A stretch of 64,000 nucleotides of DNA from Psychrobacter sp. NZS113 (lineage in GTDB: Bacteria; Pseudomonadota; Gammaproteobacteria; Pseudomonadales; Moraxellaceae). Below the pieces are notes generated by a model, which saw only the letters and a program-made list of their open reading frames with translations, was not told the origin of the DNA and did not search any database. The position numbers and the translations under genes are program-made. This document shows positions 1 to 8,934 of this stretch, piece after piece (position 1 is the first letter of the stretch; the number at the start of each line of letters is the position of its first letter). The stretch lies in assembly GCF_015864825.1 (NCBI RefSeq), contig NZ_JADYWL010000003.1:186001-250000 (forward strand). Direction: 5' to 3'.

Positions 1-547
1 TTAAGGAACTCTTACTTAGGCTATTTTCTAAAAAACCAACGTTAATATCATCTAAGTCTTTCGACGTTAACTCTGATACCAGCGGTGATATATGGCTAAT
101 AACCGCTACTTGTCGATAGCCGCTTTCTGTAGTGGCATCATAGAAGCTATCACTTATCCCCTCAACGGTCACCAACGCTTGCACACGCATAGGCTCAGTG
201 ACTGCTGTCATTTCTGCTTGTTGGTGGCTTAGCAAAGCTTGCATCGCGCTGCCGATGACCAATCCAATCGCCAATATAGCGACTATCAAATGACTAGCAA
301 TACGACATAATAGTTTAGGATAATGTGGAGAGTAACTAGAAGGTTTTTGCGAGGAACGGCTGATATTGATGGAAGGTATATTGAATTGAACAAGGATAGT
401 CAAAGTGATGGCAAGCGCCATTAGTGATAAAGGTGCAATAGATACATTAGTCATATCCATTAACAACGGACTCATTGGCATACTATCCGCAACTGCCAAC
501 ACGCCCATCATAGCGCTAATAATCAAGCTACAGATCAACCAATACAC
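1..547 (-). CDS. comEC: ComEC/Rec2 DNA-uptake channel, N-terminal part (runs off left edge)
   Basis: An uninterrupted minus-strand frame runs from about position 588 to the window edge. The best start is GTG at 547, with an AAGGAG ribosome site five bases upstream; no ATG is equally placed. The translated ~182 residues begin with strongly hydrophobic segments (residues ~3-25 and ~35-55), then a basic loop, a third membrane segment, then a soluble stretch containing ALVTVEGISDS. This is the layout of the N-terminal membrane helices and first periplasmic domain of ComEC, the inner-membrane channel that imports single-stranded DNA in natural transformation. The neighbours fit: DUF2062 and lolD/lolC genes flank comEC in many gammaproteobacteria. 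The catalytic C-terminal part is outside the window. Family call is inference from topology plus synteny. Confidence 0.6.
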   Translation of the reverse strand, partial: MYWLICSLIISAMMGVLAVADSMPMSPLLMDMTNVSIAPLSLMALAITLTILVQFNIPSINISRSSQKPSSYSPHYPKLLCRIASHLIVAILAIGLVIGSAMQALLSHQQAEMTAVTEPMRVQALVTVEGISDSFYDATTESGYRQVAVISHISPLVSELTSKDLDDINVGFLENSLSKSSL

Positions 548-854
548 CAGCACTCCTTGCTTGATGATATAAATATTATGATATGGCTAAATATAGTCAT
601 TGGTTACGGTGGACAGCAACCTAGCACCACAAAGAAGTATCGACATAAACTTAAGCCCAAACGAGCGGTAGCTAATACGTCATACAATGGCATTTATATT
701 TATATTACCCTATACTGCTCATACATAGTACGATAACGATACTCTGACATTATCATACTATATAATCTTATCCTTATTTTTATTAAAAATATTACCTTAT
801 AACAGTCCATCAAGATGATTGATTGGGCTGTAGTTAACGATTAAAGGCAATCTT

Positions 855-1430
855 GTGCCCCAAAAACGTCTAAAAAGCCTACTTCCTACACCAGAGAAAA
901 TTCTAGAAAGTCGCACCTTAAAACTGTTTGCACCGCATTTAGCTGATCCACGATTATGGCACTTTAATCGTCACAGCCTAAATAAAGCGGTCTATATTGG
1001 TGTGCTTAGCGCATTTTTTCCATTGCCAGGACAGATGCTGATAGCGTTGGTCGGCTCATTAATCTTCCGTGCCAATGTTCCGATGGCGCTCGGTTTGACT
1101 TGGATTACCAATCCGCTTACTAGCTTGCCTATCTTTTATGCTGGTTATTACATCGGCGCTAAAATTATCGACGCACCAGTGCTAAGCCTTCGACTTATTG
1201 GAAGAATGATTGCTGATTTTAGTTTGTGGGCGTTGTCAGATGGTGCCAATCCATTTATTACCTATCGCGGTACTGTATCGATTGCGGCATTTTGTATTGG
1301 ACTCACGATTTTGGCGGTGTTGACTAGCCTTATTTGCGGACTGGCATTTAAAGCTATTTGGCGTTATAAAACGGTCGTCAGCTGGCAAAACCGTCAGGAT
1401 ATACCTTCTGACAAACCGCCTGAATCTTAA
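855..1430 (+). CDS. DUF2062 family inner-membrane protein
   Basis: The 191-residue product starts at GTG with AAAGG nine bases upstream. It has a soluble N-terminal ~45 residues, then two or three hydrophobic segments. The DUF2062 signature is visible: a small Gly/Pro-rich membrane motif (FFPLPGQML), LGLTWITNPLT and IFYAGYYIGAKI, with another helix near residues 140-165. DUF2062 proteins are inner-membrane proteins of unknown function, commonly encoded next to comEC and the Lol transporter as here. It is divergent from the comEC fragment across a ~300-bp AT-rich gap, and probably has its own promoter there. Family assignment is confident; function is unknown. Confidence 0.85.
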   Translation: MPQKRLKSLLPTPEKILESRTLKLFAPHLADPRLWHFNRHSLNKAVYIGVLSAFFPLPGQMLIALVGSLIFRANVPMALGLTWITNPLTSLPIFYAGYYIGAKIIDAPVLSLRLIGRMIADFSLWALSDGANPFITYRGTVSIAAFCIGLTILAVLTSLICGLAFKAIWRYKTVVSWQNRQDIPSDKPPES

Positions 1431-1495
1431 ACTAAGCTAGATGCCATTAGATTATAGATTACTAACAGCATCAGCCTTAAACTAGATTGCCTAAA

Positions 1496-1801
1496 CTACA
1501 CGTCTTTGCTATTTTCTATAGCTTCCGTAATATTATTGGTGAGATTGCTATCCATCACAAAAACCTCAATCACCTTCTCACCTTTGAAGAGCGTATAGCG
1601 TTTGCCTGTTGCGCTATCTTGAGCTTTGAGATCGTAGTCGACACCAGCCAAAGTAATGGCATCAAAGACAGGTGTCAGTAGATCTACCTGTTCCTGTCTA
1701 TCAATCGTATCGAACAATGCTGGATCCATATAAGAATGTAGCGGCGCATTGCCTTCTTCGGCGCTGCCAAAAGCTTCGATTGGATCTTCATTTTCATTCA
1801 T
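1496..1801 (-). CDS. Conserved small acidic protein downstream of lolD, unknown function
   Basis: A 101-residue acidic protein if started at the ATG at 1801, which has AAGGA eight bases upstream. A longer frame back to 1846 would overlap the end of lolD and lacks a better ribosome site. There is no signal peptide or membrane segment. The body contains DLKAQDSATGKRYTLFKGEKVIEVFVMD, written here only as overlapping motifs: DLKAQDSATGKRYTLF and FKGEKVIEVFVMD. It lies directly after lolD on the same strand, 30 bp away, so it is probably the last gene of the lol operon. I do not recognise the family. Confidence 0.6.
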   Translation of the reverse strand: MNENEDPIEAFGSAEEGNAPLHSYMDPALFDTIDRQEQVDLLTPVFDAITLAGVDYDLKAQDSATGKRYTLFKGEKVIEVFVMDSNLTNNITEAIENSKDV

Positions 1802-1830
1802 TATGTTCATCCTTGTCAGAAATAAGGGGC

Positions 1831-2511
1831 TTAATACTGTTCCCAATGACCATTACGCAATAGTAGTTGACGATCTGCCAATGCCGCCAGATTGCGATCA
1901 TGCGTCACCATCAATAATGCGGTCTGCATCGTGTTTTGTAATTCTGTCAACAGTCCAAAAACGCTTTGGGCATTATCATAATCCAAGTTACCGGTTGGCT
2001 CATCTGCCAAGATAAGCGATGGCTTGGTCACAAGCGCACGGGCAATCGCCACACGCTGACGCTCACCGCCTGATAACTCGCCTGGTCTATGCATCAGACG
2101 ATGCTCTAGACCGACACTTTCTAGAATATCAATCGCTTGTTGACGCGCTTCAGTCGTCGATACTTTTGGTCGCATCAATAATGGCATAGCGACATTTTCG
2201 ATAGCCGTAAATTCAGCCAACAGATGATGAAACTGATAAATAAATCCCAAATGCTTATTACGCATCGCACCACGTTCGGTTTCATTCATACTGTTTAATA
2301 ATTGACCATGTAGCCACACTTCACCCGTAGTAGGTGTATCAAGACCGCCTAGCAAATGTAGCAATGTACTCTTACCTGAGCCACTGGTACCAACGATAGC
2401 AATACGCTCGCCAGCCTTAACCGTCAAATCCAAGCCAGTCAATACTTGCGTACTAACTGCCCCTTCATCATATATCTTGTTGATATTTTTCGCCTCTAAA
2501 ATGGCAGACAT
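1831..2511 (-). CDS. lolD: LolD, ATPase of the lipoprotein-releasing ABC transporter
   Basis: 226 residues, the usual LolD length. It shows Walker A ([11 protein letters not shown], ~residues 42-52), the LolD/MacB-type [15 protein letters not shown] segment, the ABC signature [15 protein letters not shown], Walker [13 protein letters not shown] and the H-loop MVTHD. LolD powers extraction of outer-membrane lipoproteins from the inner membrane for transfer to LolA. The gene follows its permease (47-bp gap, same strand), so the two are one operon. Only one permease gene is adjacent, which is relevant to the LolDF versus LolCDE distinction. Confidence 0.95.
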   Translation of the reverse strand: MSAILEAKNINKIYDEGAVSTQVLTGLDLTVKAGERIAIVGTSGSGKSTLLHLLGGLDTPTTGEVWLHGQLLNSMNETERGAMRNKHLGFIYQFHHLLAEFTAIENVAMPLLMRPKVSTTEARQQAIDILESVGLEHRLMHRPGELSGGERQRVAIARALVTKPSLILADEPTGNLDYDNAQSVFGLLTELQNTMQTALLMVTHDRNLAALADRQLLLRNGHWEQY

Positions 2512-2558
2512 GGTATTTCCTTTATTCTATTTATATAGTTGATGCTTTATAAAATCAT

Positions 2559-3794
2559 TTACTCATAACGCAATGTTTGTGCTGGCTGAATTTTAGCAGC
2601 GCGACGTGCTGGGTAGATCGTTGCCAAAAAGCTCAATACAAACGATGCACCAGTAATCAACACCACATCTAGTACACGCAACTCTGACGGCAAATAGTTC
2701 ACAAAATACGCATCAAATAGGTTCAGGTTAAAGACTTGGTTGATGAAACCCAAAATATCGCTGACCGTGAGGGCGAATATCACACCCAATATCGTGCCAG
2801 CAACCGTACCGATGACACCGATGACCACACCTTGAACCATAAACACTTGGGTAATCAATCGAGGTGATGCACCAAAGGTTTTTAAGATTGCAATGTCCGC
2901 TTTCTTATCCGTGACAAGCATGACCAGACTAGAAACGATATTGAAGGCTGCAACTAATATAATCAAAAAGAGCAGTAAGCCTACCATCGCCTTTTCCATC
3001 TGAATGGCACCAAACAGATTGCCATGAGTCTGTGTCCAATTATTCGGATACAATCTATCAGGGGCAATCGCAGCCGCTTTCTCTGAGGCAATTGGCGCAG
3101 TAAAGATATCATTAAGCTTCATACGCACACCCTGTGCACCCTCTGGCAGACGTAACAGTTTTGCAGCATCACCCATAGGAATAAAGGCCATCAGACTATC
3201 GACTTCTGGACTAATAGTGAAGATACCCGTCAAAGTAAAGCGCTTAAATCGCGGTATGACACCGGCTGCTGACGGTGATGCCTCTGGCAATACTAACGTG
3301 ACTTTATCACCGAGTTGCAACCCTAATGATTGCACCATCTCTTCACCCAGCACAATACTAAAGTCACCATTTTGTAAGGTATCAATACTACCCTCAACCA
3401 TGTGCTCATTGATTATAGAGACCTTTTTCTCATACTCAGGTTCAACACCTGTGACCATAATCCCTGCGACCTGACCATTTGAAGTCAACATCCCTTGCAG
3501 TTGGATAAATGGCGCTACCGCTGCCACTTCTGGGTCTTCTTTAATCTTGTCTGCCAATTGCTCCCAGTCACTGATAATCTCAGATGAGACGACCGTTGCT
3601 TGCGGCACCATACCCAAAATACGGGTTTTTAGCTCTCGATCAAAACCATTCATGACCGACAACACCGTGATTAATACGGCAACCCCAAGAGTCAAACCAA
3701 TCATCGAGATCAGCGATATAAAGGAGATAAAACCATTACTACGCTCTGCTCGGGTATATCGTAAGCCGATAAATAACGCTAAAGGACGAAACAT
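2559..3794 (-). CDS. lolF: Lipoprotein-releasing ABC transporter permease (LolC/LolE family, probably LolF)
   Basis: From the ATG at 3794 the product has 411 residues. A longer frame to 3845 adds 17 residues that do not match the conserved start MFRPLALFIGLRYTRAE. One N-terminal helix (residues ~25-50) is followed by a large periplasmic domain and three C-terminal helices with the FtsX-like motif (ADIAILKTFGASPR), ending YPARRAAKIQPAQTLRYE. This is the LolC/E fold. Because there is one permease beside lolD and no second, it fits the homodimeric LolF type described for Acinetobacter and Neisseria; a second permease elsewhere cannot be excluded. A dispersed repeat starts 38 bp upstream of the start and may shape its promoter. 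Confidence 0.85.
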   Translation of the reverse strand: MFRPLALFIGLRYTRAERSNGFISFISLISMIGLTLGVAVLITVLSVMNGFDRELKTRILGMVPQATVVSSEIISDWEQLADKIKEDPEVAAVAPFIQLQGMLTSNGQVAGIMVTGVEPEYEKKVSIINEHMVEGSIDTLQNGDFSIVLGEEMVQSLGLQLGDKVTLVLPEASPSAAGVIPRFKRFTLTGIFTISPEVDSLMAFIPMGDAAKLLRLPEGAQGVRMKLNDIFTAPIASEKAAAIAPDRLYPNNWTQTHGNLFGAIQMEKAMVGLLLFLIILVAAFNIVSSLVMLVTDKKADIAILKTFGASPRLITQVFMVQGVVIGVIGTVAGTILGVIFALTVSDILGFINQVFNLNLFDAYFVNYLPSELRVLDVVLITGASFVLSFLATIYPARRAAKIQPAQTLRYE

Positions 3795-3831
3795 ATTCAA
3801 ACTCTTTATCTTATCTACGTGCGACTTTATA

Positions 3832-3939
3832 TATAGTCGGTTCAATATAATTTGGATACAAGGAAAGCAAGTGAAAGTACTACAAGTAGTAAACTAAGCG
3901 AGACTGACACCATATCCAATTTATAGAGGATTGGCTATA
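3832..3939. repeat. Dispersed ~107-bp inverted-end repeat, variant copy 1
   Basis: This 108-bp non-coding unit begins TATAGTCGGTTCAATATAA and ends GAGGATTGGCTATA; the two ends are imperfect inverted repeats. The right end matches the TATAGAGGATTGACTATA end of the copy at 15709-15815. The left end matches the partial copy near 44462. It sits immediately upstream of the Lol permease gene. Behaviour resembles a small non-autonomous (MITE/REP-like) element. Confidence 0.7.
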
Positions 3940-4300
3940 TGCTATAAAACGAGCACACAAACTGGGTTTCAGACGAGCTTAAGACAGCCGTCAAAAGGGA
4001 GCTAGTTTGACACAAATCAGCTGATATGTGCCAATCATTAGCAAAAACTGAGTATGTTTTTTGCTAAAAAACAGGGTTTTGTTACTATTTTTTATGTGGG
4101 ACTTGCTATTACTTGCGTCAATACCTATATATTGTATGCTAAGGACAATTGTCATTACCCATTCATTGTTGTTTGTTCACCTTTTGCTGATGACAACGTT
4201 GCTAGCCATCATAGACCCATGTTTAGCATAGTAGGTTATGGTATCCAGTAATCGCAGCTTTAGCGCCAAACTTCACGCTGACTTAATTTTGAGTACTCTC
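3940..4300. other. Intergenic stretch without convincing genes
   Basis: An AT-rich gap between the repeat upstream of the lol operon and the next + strand gene. It must hold the promoter of that gene. A 65-codon + frame (4054-4251) has no ribosome site and no recognisable domain, so it is not called. Confidence 0.4.
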
Positions 4301-5275
4301 ATGACCATTAATTACCAATATAAAAACATCCAGTCTCCCACTAAGGTAACCTTAACTGACGAGCAATCTGCAGGTCACGCTGATCATTGGCGAATTCTGA
4401 CTGACGATATGAGCCATGACGTACCAGAATGGCTACAGAAAATGATCGAACAAGCAGCGATGCCTAAAGGTCTTAATAGCAATGTAAGCTCGCAAGATAG
4501 CTGCCTATTACTATCGGAAAACCAACCATGTCATATCAATCAAGTACTGGCGATGAAAAATGGTAAGCCTGAGTGCTTCATCAATGCCTACCCTTGTGTC
4601 GATAGTCCATATGGCCTAAATTGTAAAATTGAACGTATCATCGCCAATGACAACTCACACGATGCGGTATTACGCTTGCATACGGCTGATGGCAGTATCA
4701 TCTATGCTTTTGATCAGCTTTATACGACCAACCGTCATTTATATCAACGAGATACGTCATACTTTGTGAACCTTAGCGCTTGGGCACATGAGATCAAACA
4801 CAGTGAACAAAACGAAGTAATTATGGTCGAAGATCAAGAGTCGATTCGCTATCATCGTGCCTTTAACGACATTGTTGCCGCCAATGATGGAAAGATACCC
4901 GACGATTTGCAAGAGCAAATCAAAGAGTGGAAACCTGAGACCAAAGAGCAAATGGCGCCTGTCGAAATCAACTTGGGTCATATGTGTGCATATCTATTTG
5001 GCGATACACTCGGACAAGAAGACGAGGCATGGTGTCAGGGTCAAGTCCTTGGCAAACAAGAAACCGTCTTCAATGGCAAATCTATTATTTTGTTTGATAT
5101 CGTCATATTACGCGAACAAGACGCAGACCCATTTGTGATACGTGTTGGTGCGCTCAACACGGCAGAGACAGCCATCATTAAAGTGCATGATTATATACAA
5201 GCCAACGTTTGGTTACAGGCGGCTATCTATAAGCAAAACCAAAAAAGTGCAGCGCAACAGTCCAAAGCCAGTTAA
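4301..5275 (+). CDS. Hypothetical protein (~324 residues)
   Basis: An open frame from 4238; the ATG at 4301 (MTINYQYKNIQ) is preferred because a GAG precedes it at usable spacing, while the upstream ATG has AGG only two bases away. The product is soluble, with no signal peptide, rich in Asp/Gln/His. It contains a DEEAWC-like region reading DTLGQEDEAWCQGQVLGKQ near the C-terminal third. No family recognised. Codon use is like its neighbours. It converges on the SCP2-like gene, and a bidirectional terminator separates the two. Confidence 0.7.
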   Translation: MTINYQYKNIQSPTKVTLTDEQSAGHADHWRILTDDMSHDVPEWLQKMIEQAAMPKGLNSNVSSQDSCLLLSENQPCHINQVLAMKNGKPECFINAYPCVDSPYGLNCKIERIIANDNSHDAVLRLHTADGSIIYAFDQLYTTNRHLYQRDTSYFVNLSAWAHEIKHSEQNEVIMVEDQESIRYHRAFNDIVAANDGKIPDDLQEQIKEWKPETKEQMAPVEINLGHMCAYLFGDTLGQEDEAWCQGQVLGKQETVFNGKSIILFDIVILREQDADPFVIRVGALNTAETAIIKVHDYIQANVWLQAAIYKQNQKSAAQQSKAS

Positions 5276-5310
5276 TCAGATAAAAACGTATTGTTATTAA
5301 ATTTATCAAT

Positions 5311-5345
5311 AAAAAATCCTCTAATATGAATTAGAGGCTTTTTTA
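5311..5345. terminator. Bidirectional rho-independent terminator
   Basis: An 8-bp stem CCTCTAAT/ATTAGAGG around a 4-base loop, with A-run before and T-run after. It serves both the + strand hypothetical gene and the converging SCP2-like gene. Confidence 0.85.
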
Positions 5346-5386
5346 CATCAACTGAATCATTCACATAGAACCATGCAAATATAAAA

Positions 5387-5776
5387 CTAAGCCATAGTCG
5401 TCATAGACTTGATACGAGAGTACAGCTCTTTTTGCTCAGTGCTTGGGCGAGCAGTCTGTACTGCCATCAATTGTGACATATCGCCTTCAACACGAATTTT
5501 ACCGCTCATAAATGCACCCATGATTTGATTGGTATCAAAATCAGTGATGATCGATTGCAAGATACTACGATCAAGTAGCAAGGTCGTGGTCGCCGCATCA
5601 TTTAAGCCGCGATGCAATAAGCCATTAGTGAAGTTGGCTTCAATATCTTGATCAGTATCAGAAACCTTTAAGTTGACGATCATATTTGCAAGTGCTGGTG
5701 GTAAATTAAGCTCACCCGCTTCTTGACCCATTTTCTCAACTTGCTCAAACCATTCATTTGTCAAAAAAACTGCCAT
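5387..5776 (-). CDS. SCP2 sterol-binding-domain-like protein
   Basis: The 129-residue cytosolic protein fits one SCP2 fold. Visible features are the hydrophobic core TTLLLDRSILQSIITDF and the typical C-terminal AFMSGKIRVEGDMSQLMA, where small SCP2-like lipid-binding proteins carry the GKIKVEGD motif. Such proteins bind acyl lipids or act in fatty-acid metabolism; the ligand here is unknown. It stands alone, with an 800-bp gap upstream. Confidence 0.8.
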   Translation of the reverse strand: MAVFLTNEWFEQVEKMGQEAGELNLPPALANMIVNLKVSDTDQDIEANFTNGLLHRGLNDAATTTLLLDRSILQSIITDFDTNQIMGAFMSGKIRVEGDMSQLMAVQTARPSTEQKELYSRIKSMTTMA

Positions 5777-6622
5777 ATTATTGTCCTTAATTAGTATTAT
5801 GTAAGGCTAAGGTTTTAGTCACCCTCGCCTGACTGAACATCAAATTATAAAATAATTTCTGATAGCAATGATATAAAAACGCTGCTACCTATCATATTTA
5901 ACCTCATTATAAGGGTCGGCTTGATGATAAGTAAAACTTATTTACATGACTAATGCTGCCATTGTTACAAGATTCTTTTTCATCCTGACAGTAACGTATG
6001 ACACTTACCATCTGTTTCTAACCAAAGACCACCTCTAGAATCATGACAAAATTGTGTATAAAATAAGCGGATAGTGCAGCAATAATAAGTTGCACGCTAG
6101 AGTTTTTACCAAAGAGTTTGTATTTTGCCGCATAGTTCTGATGATATTTGATTAGGATTGCGTTACAATACCCTTAAACAGAGTCGGGAGTTTTAACTAA
6201 ACATTACGTAAACATGTTTTTTTGTCAGCCGCCGCTAGCATACGTCTATGGTCAGTGCGTTTTTATGGCCCTATGGATATTGGTATCTATCTTCATTGGT
6301 ACAGAATTTTGGTAATAATTAAGATAAATACTTAGCCTCATTAGATGTTTGATGCTCAAAAACGGCGCATTTTCTTATTCACCTTAACAGTTATTAATAA
6401 TCCTACTATCGATTGGCCATGAGTGCTGTGATTTTAAATGCCTCTGTATATGAGCACCAGCTGATATATGGCTTAGATTGATAGCTAATAACGTTAAAAC
6501 TATAAGCAATCCAAAAAACAGCATGTACCGCAACTACTATTTGACCATCAATTATTATGATGCAGATAGTGCGGAGAGTTAGTTAATTCTGTTGATAATT
6601 CGGGCTGTAAAGGAATCATCCA
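5777..6622. other. Long intergenic region upstream of ccoN, with one possible 33-residue membrane peptide
   Basis: 846 bp carrying the divergent promoters of the SCP2-like gene and the ccoNOQP operon. No ideal FNR/Anr box (TTGAT-N4-ATCAA) was found by eye, although anaerobic control of cbb3 oxidase is usual. A 33-codon frame at 6214-6315 (+) ends in a single hydrophobic segment, MALWILVSIFIGTEFW. It has no clear ribosome site and is not called as a gene. The base before ccoN carries AAGGA at good spacing. Confidence 0.4.
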
Positions 6623-8104
6623 ATGAGTTTACAAAACACAGCAGTCGCCCCAGTGGACCGTGAGTACGAAATTACTATCGTAAGATTTTTTGCGATAATG
6701 GCCGTAGTTTGGGGCATCGTCGGCATGAGTATTGGTGTGTTCATTGCTTCACAGTTAGCATGGCCAGCACTCAACTTTGACATTCCATGGCTGACTTTTA
6801 GTCGCCTAAGACCGCTTCATACCAATGCGGTCATTTTTGCGTTCGGTGGCTCTGCCCTGTTCGCAACGTCTTACTATATTGTGCAACGTACCTGTAAGAC
6901 ACGGTTATTTGCGCCTTATTTAGCTTGGTTTACCTTTTGGGGTTGGCAAGCGGTTATCGTATCAGCAGTTATTACCCTTCCTCTAGGCTTGACCTCGACT
7001 AAGGAATACGCTGAGCTTGAGTGGCCAATCGATATTTTGATTGCTTTGGTATGGATATCGTATGCCATTGTCTTTTTCGGTACGCTCATCAAACGTAAAA
7101 CCTCACATATCTATGTAGCTAACTGGTTCTTTGCAGCTTTTATTATTACGATTGCACTACTGCATATCGTAAACAGCATGGCGATTCCTGTTAGCGCATT
7201 TAAATCTTACTCGTTATTTGGCGGTGCAACTGATGCGATGGTGCAGTGGTGGTACGGACATAATGCGGTAGGTTTTTATCTAACGGCAGCATTCCTTGGG
7301 ATGATGTACTACTTCGTTCCAGTACAGATTGGTCGTCCTATTTATTCTTACCGTTTGTCTATCGTTCACTTTTGGGCACTAATTGCTTCATATATGTGGG
7401 CTGGTGGTCACCATTTGCATTATTCAGCGCTTCCAGATTGGACGCAGTCATTAGCAATGGTATTCTCAATCATCCTATTTGCACCATCTTGGGGTGGTAT
7501 GATTAACGGTGTACTAACGTTATCAGGTAGTTGGGATAAGTTACGTACCGATCCAATCATTCGCTTTATGATTGTTGCATTGTCGTTCTACGCCATGTCG
7601 ACGTTCGAAGGCCCAATGATGTCTATTAAGACAGTCAATGCGCTATCGCATAACACGGATTGGACAGTAGGACACGTACACTCAGGTGCGCTTGGCTGGG
7701 TTGGTATGATTACCATTGGTTCACTATACGTATTATTACCTCGTATCTTTAACAAACCAAAAATGTACTCTATCAGCTTAATCACCACGCATTTCTGGTT
7801 AGCGACTGCAGGAACGATCTTCTATATCGTGTCTATGTGGATTTCAGGTATTGGCCAAGGCATGATGTGGCTGGCTACCAATCCAGATGGTACTTTGGTA
7901 TATAGCTTCGTTGATACTGTTGAGTTCTCACATTTCCCATATATCGGTCGTGCTTTTGGTGGCTTCTTATATGTGTCGGGCATGTTTGTGATGGCATACA
8001 ACGTTTATAGAACACTTAAGATGCCAGAAGGCAAGCCTGTAGATGTGGCTGATCCAACGGATCATGAAACTAGTGTTGATAAACCTTCAGCAGCTAACGT
8101 ATAA
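6623..8104 (+). CDS. ccoN: cbb3-type cytochrome c oxidase subunit I
   Basis: 493 residues with about 12 membrane helices. Haem and copper ligands are visible: RPLHTNAV (low-spin haem His, ~residue 60), [12 protein letters not shown] (CuB His and the cross-linked Tyr region), the GGHHLHY pair, and HVHSGALGW in helix X for the haem b3 and b ligands. CcoN is the catalytic subunit that reduces O2 to water with high affinity. The start is supported by AAGGA nine bases upstream. It is the first gene of ccoNOQP, with a 9-bp gap to ccoO. Confidence 0.97.
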   Translation: MSLQNTAVAPVDREYEITIVRFFAIMAVVWGIVGMSIGVFIASQLAWPALNFDIPWLTFSRLRPLHTNAVIFAFGGSALFATSYYIVQRTCKTRLFAPYLAWFTFWGWQAVIVSAVITLPLGLTSTKEYAELEWPIDILIALVWISYAIVFFGTLIKRKTSHIYVANWFFAAFIITIALLHIVNSMAIPVSAFKSYSLFGGATDAMVQWWYGHNAVGFYLTAAFLGMMYYFVPVQIGRPIYSYRLSIVHFWALIASYMWAGGHHLHYSALPDWTQSLAMVFSIILFAPSWGGMINGVLTLSGSWDKLRTDPIIRFMIVALSFYAMSTFEGPMMSIKTVNALSHNTDWTVGHVHSGALGWVGMITIGSLYVLLPRIFNKPKMYSISLITTHFWLATAGTIFYIVSMWISGIGQGMMWLATNPDGTLVYSFVDTVEFSHFPYIGRAFGGFLYVSGMFVMAYNVYRTLKMPEGKPVDVADPTDHETSVDKPSAANV

Positions 8105-8113
8105 GGAGCTATC

Positions 8114-8752
8114 ATGGCTGGTACACCGCATGAAATTATTGAAAAAAATACAGGCTTGTTGGTCATCGGTATCGTTATTGCTATTAGCTTTGCAACGCTA
8201 GTTGAAATCGTACCATTGATATATGACAACAAAGGTCCTGAAGAAGGTGGGGTTAACGCTCCCCTCCCCACTATGGAACCTTGGACGGCACTAGAGTTCG
8301 AAGGCCGTGACATTTATATTCGTGAAGGTTGTCACGTATGTCATACCCAAATGATTCGTCCGCTACGTGCTGAAGTTGAACGTTATGGACCATACTCGCG
8401 TGCTGCAGAATCAACGTGGGATCACCCATTCTTGTGGGGATCTAAACGTACTGGACCTGATCTAGCACGTGTTGGTGGACGTTACTCTGAAGACTGGCAA
8501 AAGCAGCATTTGATCAATCCGCGTTCATTGGTTCCTGAATCAGTAATGCCTGGCTTCCCTTGGCTCGCTGAGAATGAAGTAGATGGTGAAAACATTCAAG
8601 ATAAAATGCGCCTATTCCGTGATCGCTTTGGTGTGCCTTATACTGAAGAAGATATCGAAGGAGCGCCAGATGCTGTTCTTGGTGCCACCGAACTTGATGC
8701 TTTGGTTGCCTATCTACAGCAACTAGGCACCGCGATGGAAGGACAGCGCTAA
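8114..8752 (+). CDS. ccoO: cbb3-type cytochrome c oxidase subunit II (mono-haem cytochrome c)
   Basis: The 212-residue product has one N-terminal anchor helix (residues ~15-37) and a periplasmic cytochrome c domain. The haem-binding motif is CHVCH in [15 protein letters not shown]; the later [10 protein letters not shown] supplies the axial Met. CcoO passes electrons from CcoP to CcoN. AGGAGC before the ATG is a good ribosome site. Its stop codon overlaps the ccoQ start (TAATG). Confidence 0.97.
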   Translation: MAGTPHEIIEKNTGLLVIGIVIAISFATLVEIVPLIYDNKGPEEGGVNAPLPTMEPWTALEFEGRDIYIREGCHVCHTQMIRPLRAEVERYGPYSRAAESTWDHPFLWGSKRTGPDLARVGGRYSEDWQKQHLINPRSLVPESVMPGFPWLAENEVDGENIQDKMRLFRDRFGVPYTEEDIEGAPDAVLGATELDALVAYLQQLGTAMEGQR

Positions 8753-8934
8753 TGGGTATTGGTGAATTACAAACAATTGCGACCGTTTCTGCCTTTATTG
8801 CCTTCGTAGGTGTTGCATGGTGGGCGTATTCGCCAAAAAACAAAAAACGCTTCGAAGAAGATGCACAACTTGCGCTTGATGACGAAGATATAAAGTCTTT
8901 GTCTGAAGAGCAGCGCAATAAGGATAAACGATGA
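8752..8934 (+). CDS. ccoQ: cbb3-type oxidase small subunit CcoQ
   Basis: 60 residues: one membrane helix (~residues 8-26, with FVGVAWWAYSPKNKKRF at its end) followed by a charged tail. This is the typical CcoQ/FixQ arrangement; the protein stabilises the oxidase complex. It overlaps ccoO by one base and ccoP by four, showing tight translational coupling. Confidence 0.93.
   Translation: MGIGELQTIATVSAFIAFVGVAWWAYSPKNKKRFEEDAQLALDDEDIKSLSEEQRNKDKR

Noticed and set aside
4054..4251. 65-codon + strand frame with a hydrophobic start
   Set aside because: No ribosome site or known domain; AT-rich intergenic DNA gives such frames easily.
5777..6622. FNR/Anr binding site before ccoN
   Set aside because: Only half-sites (for example TTGATGCTCAAA near 6349) were found; none matches both arms.
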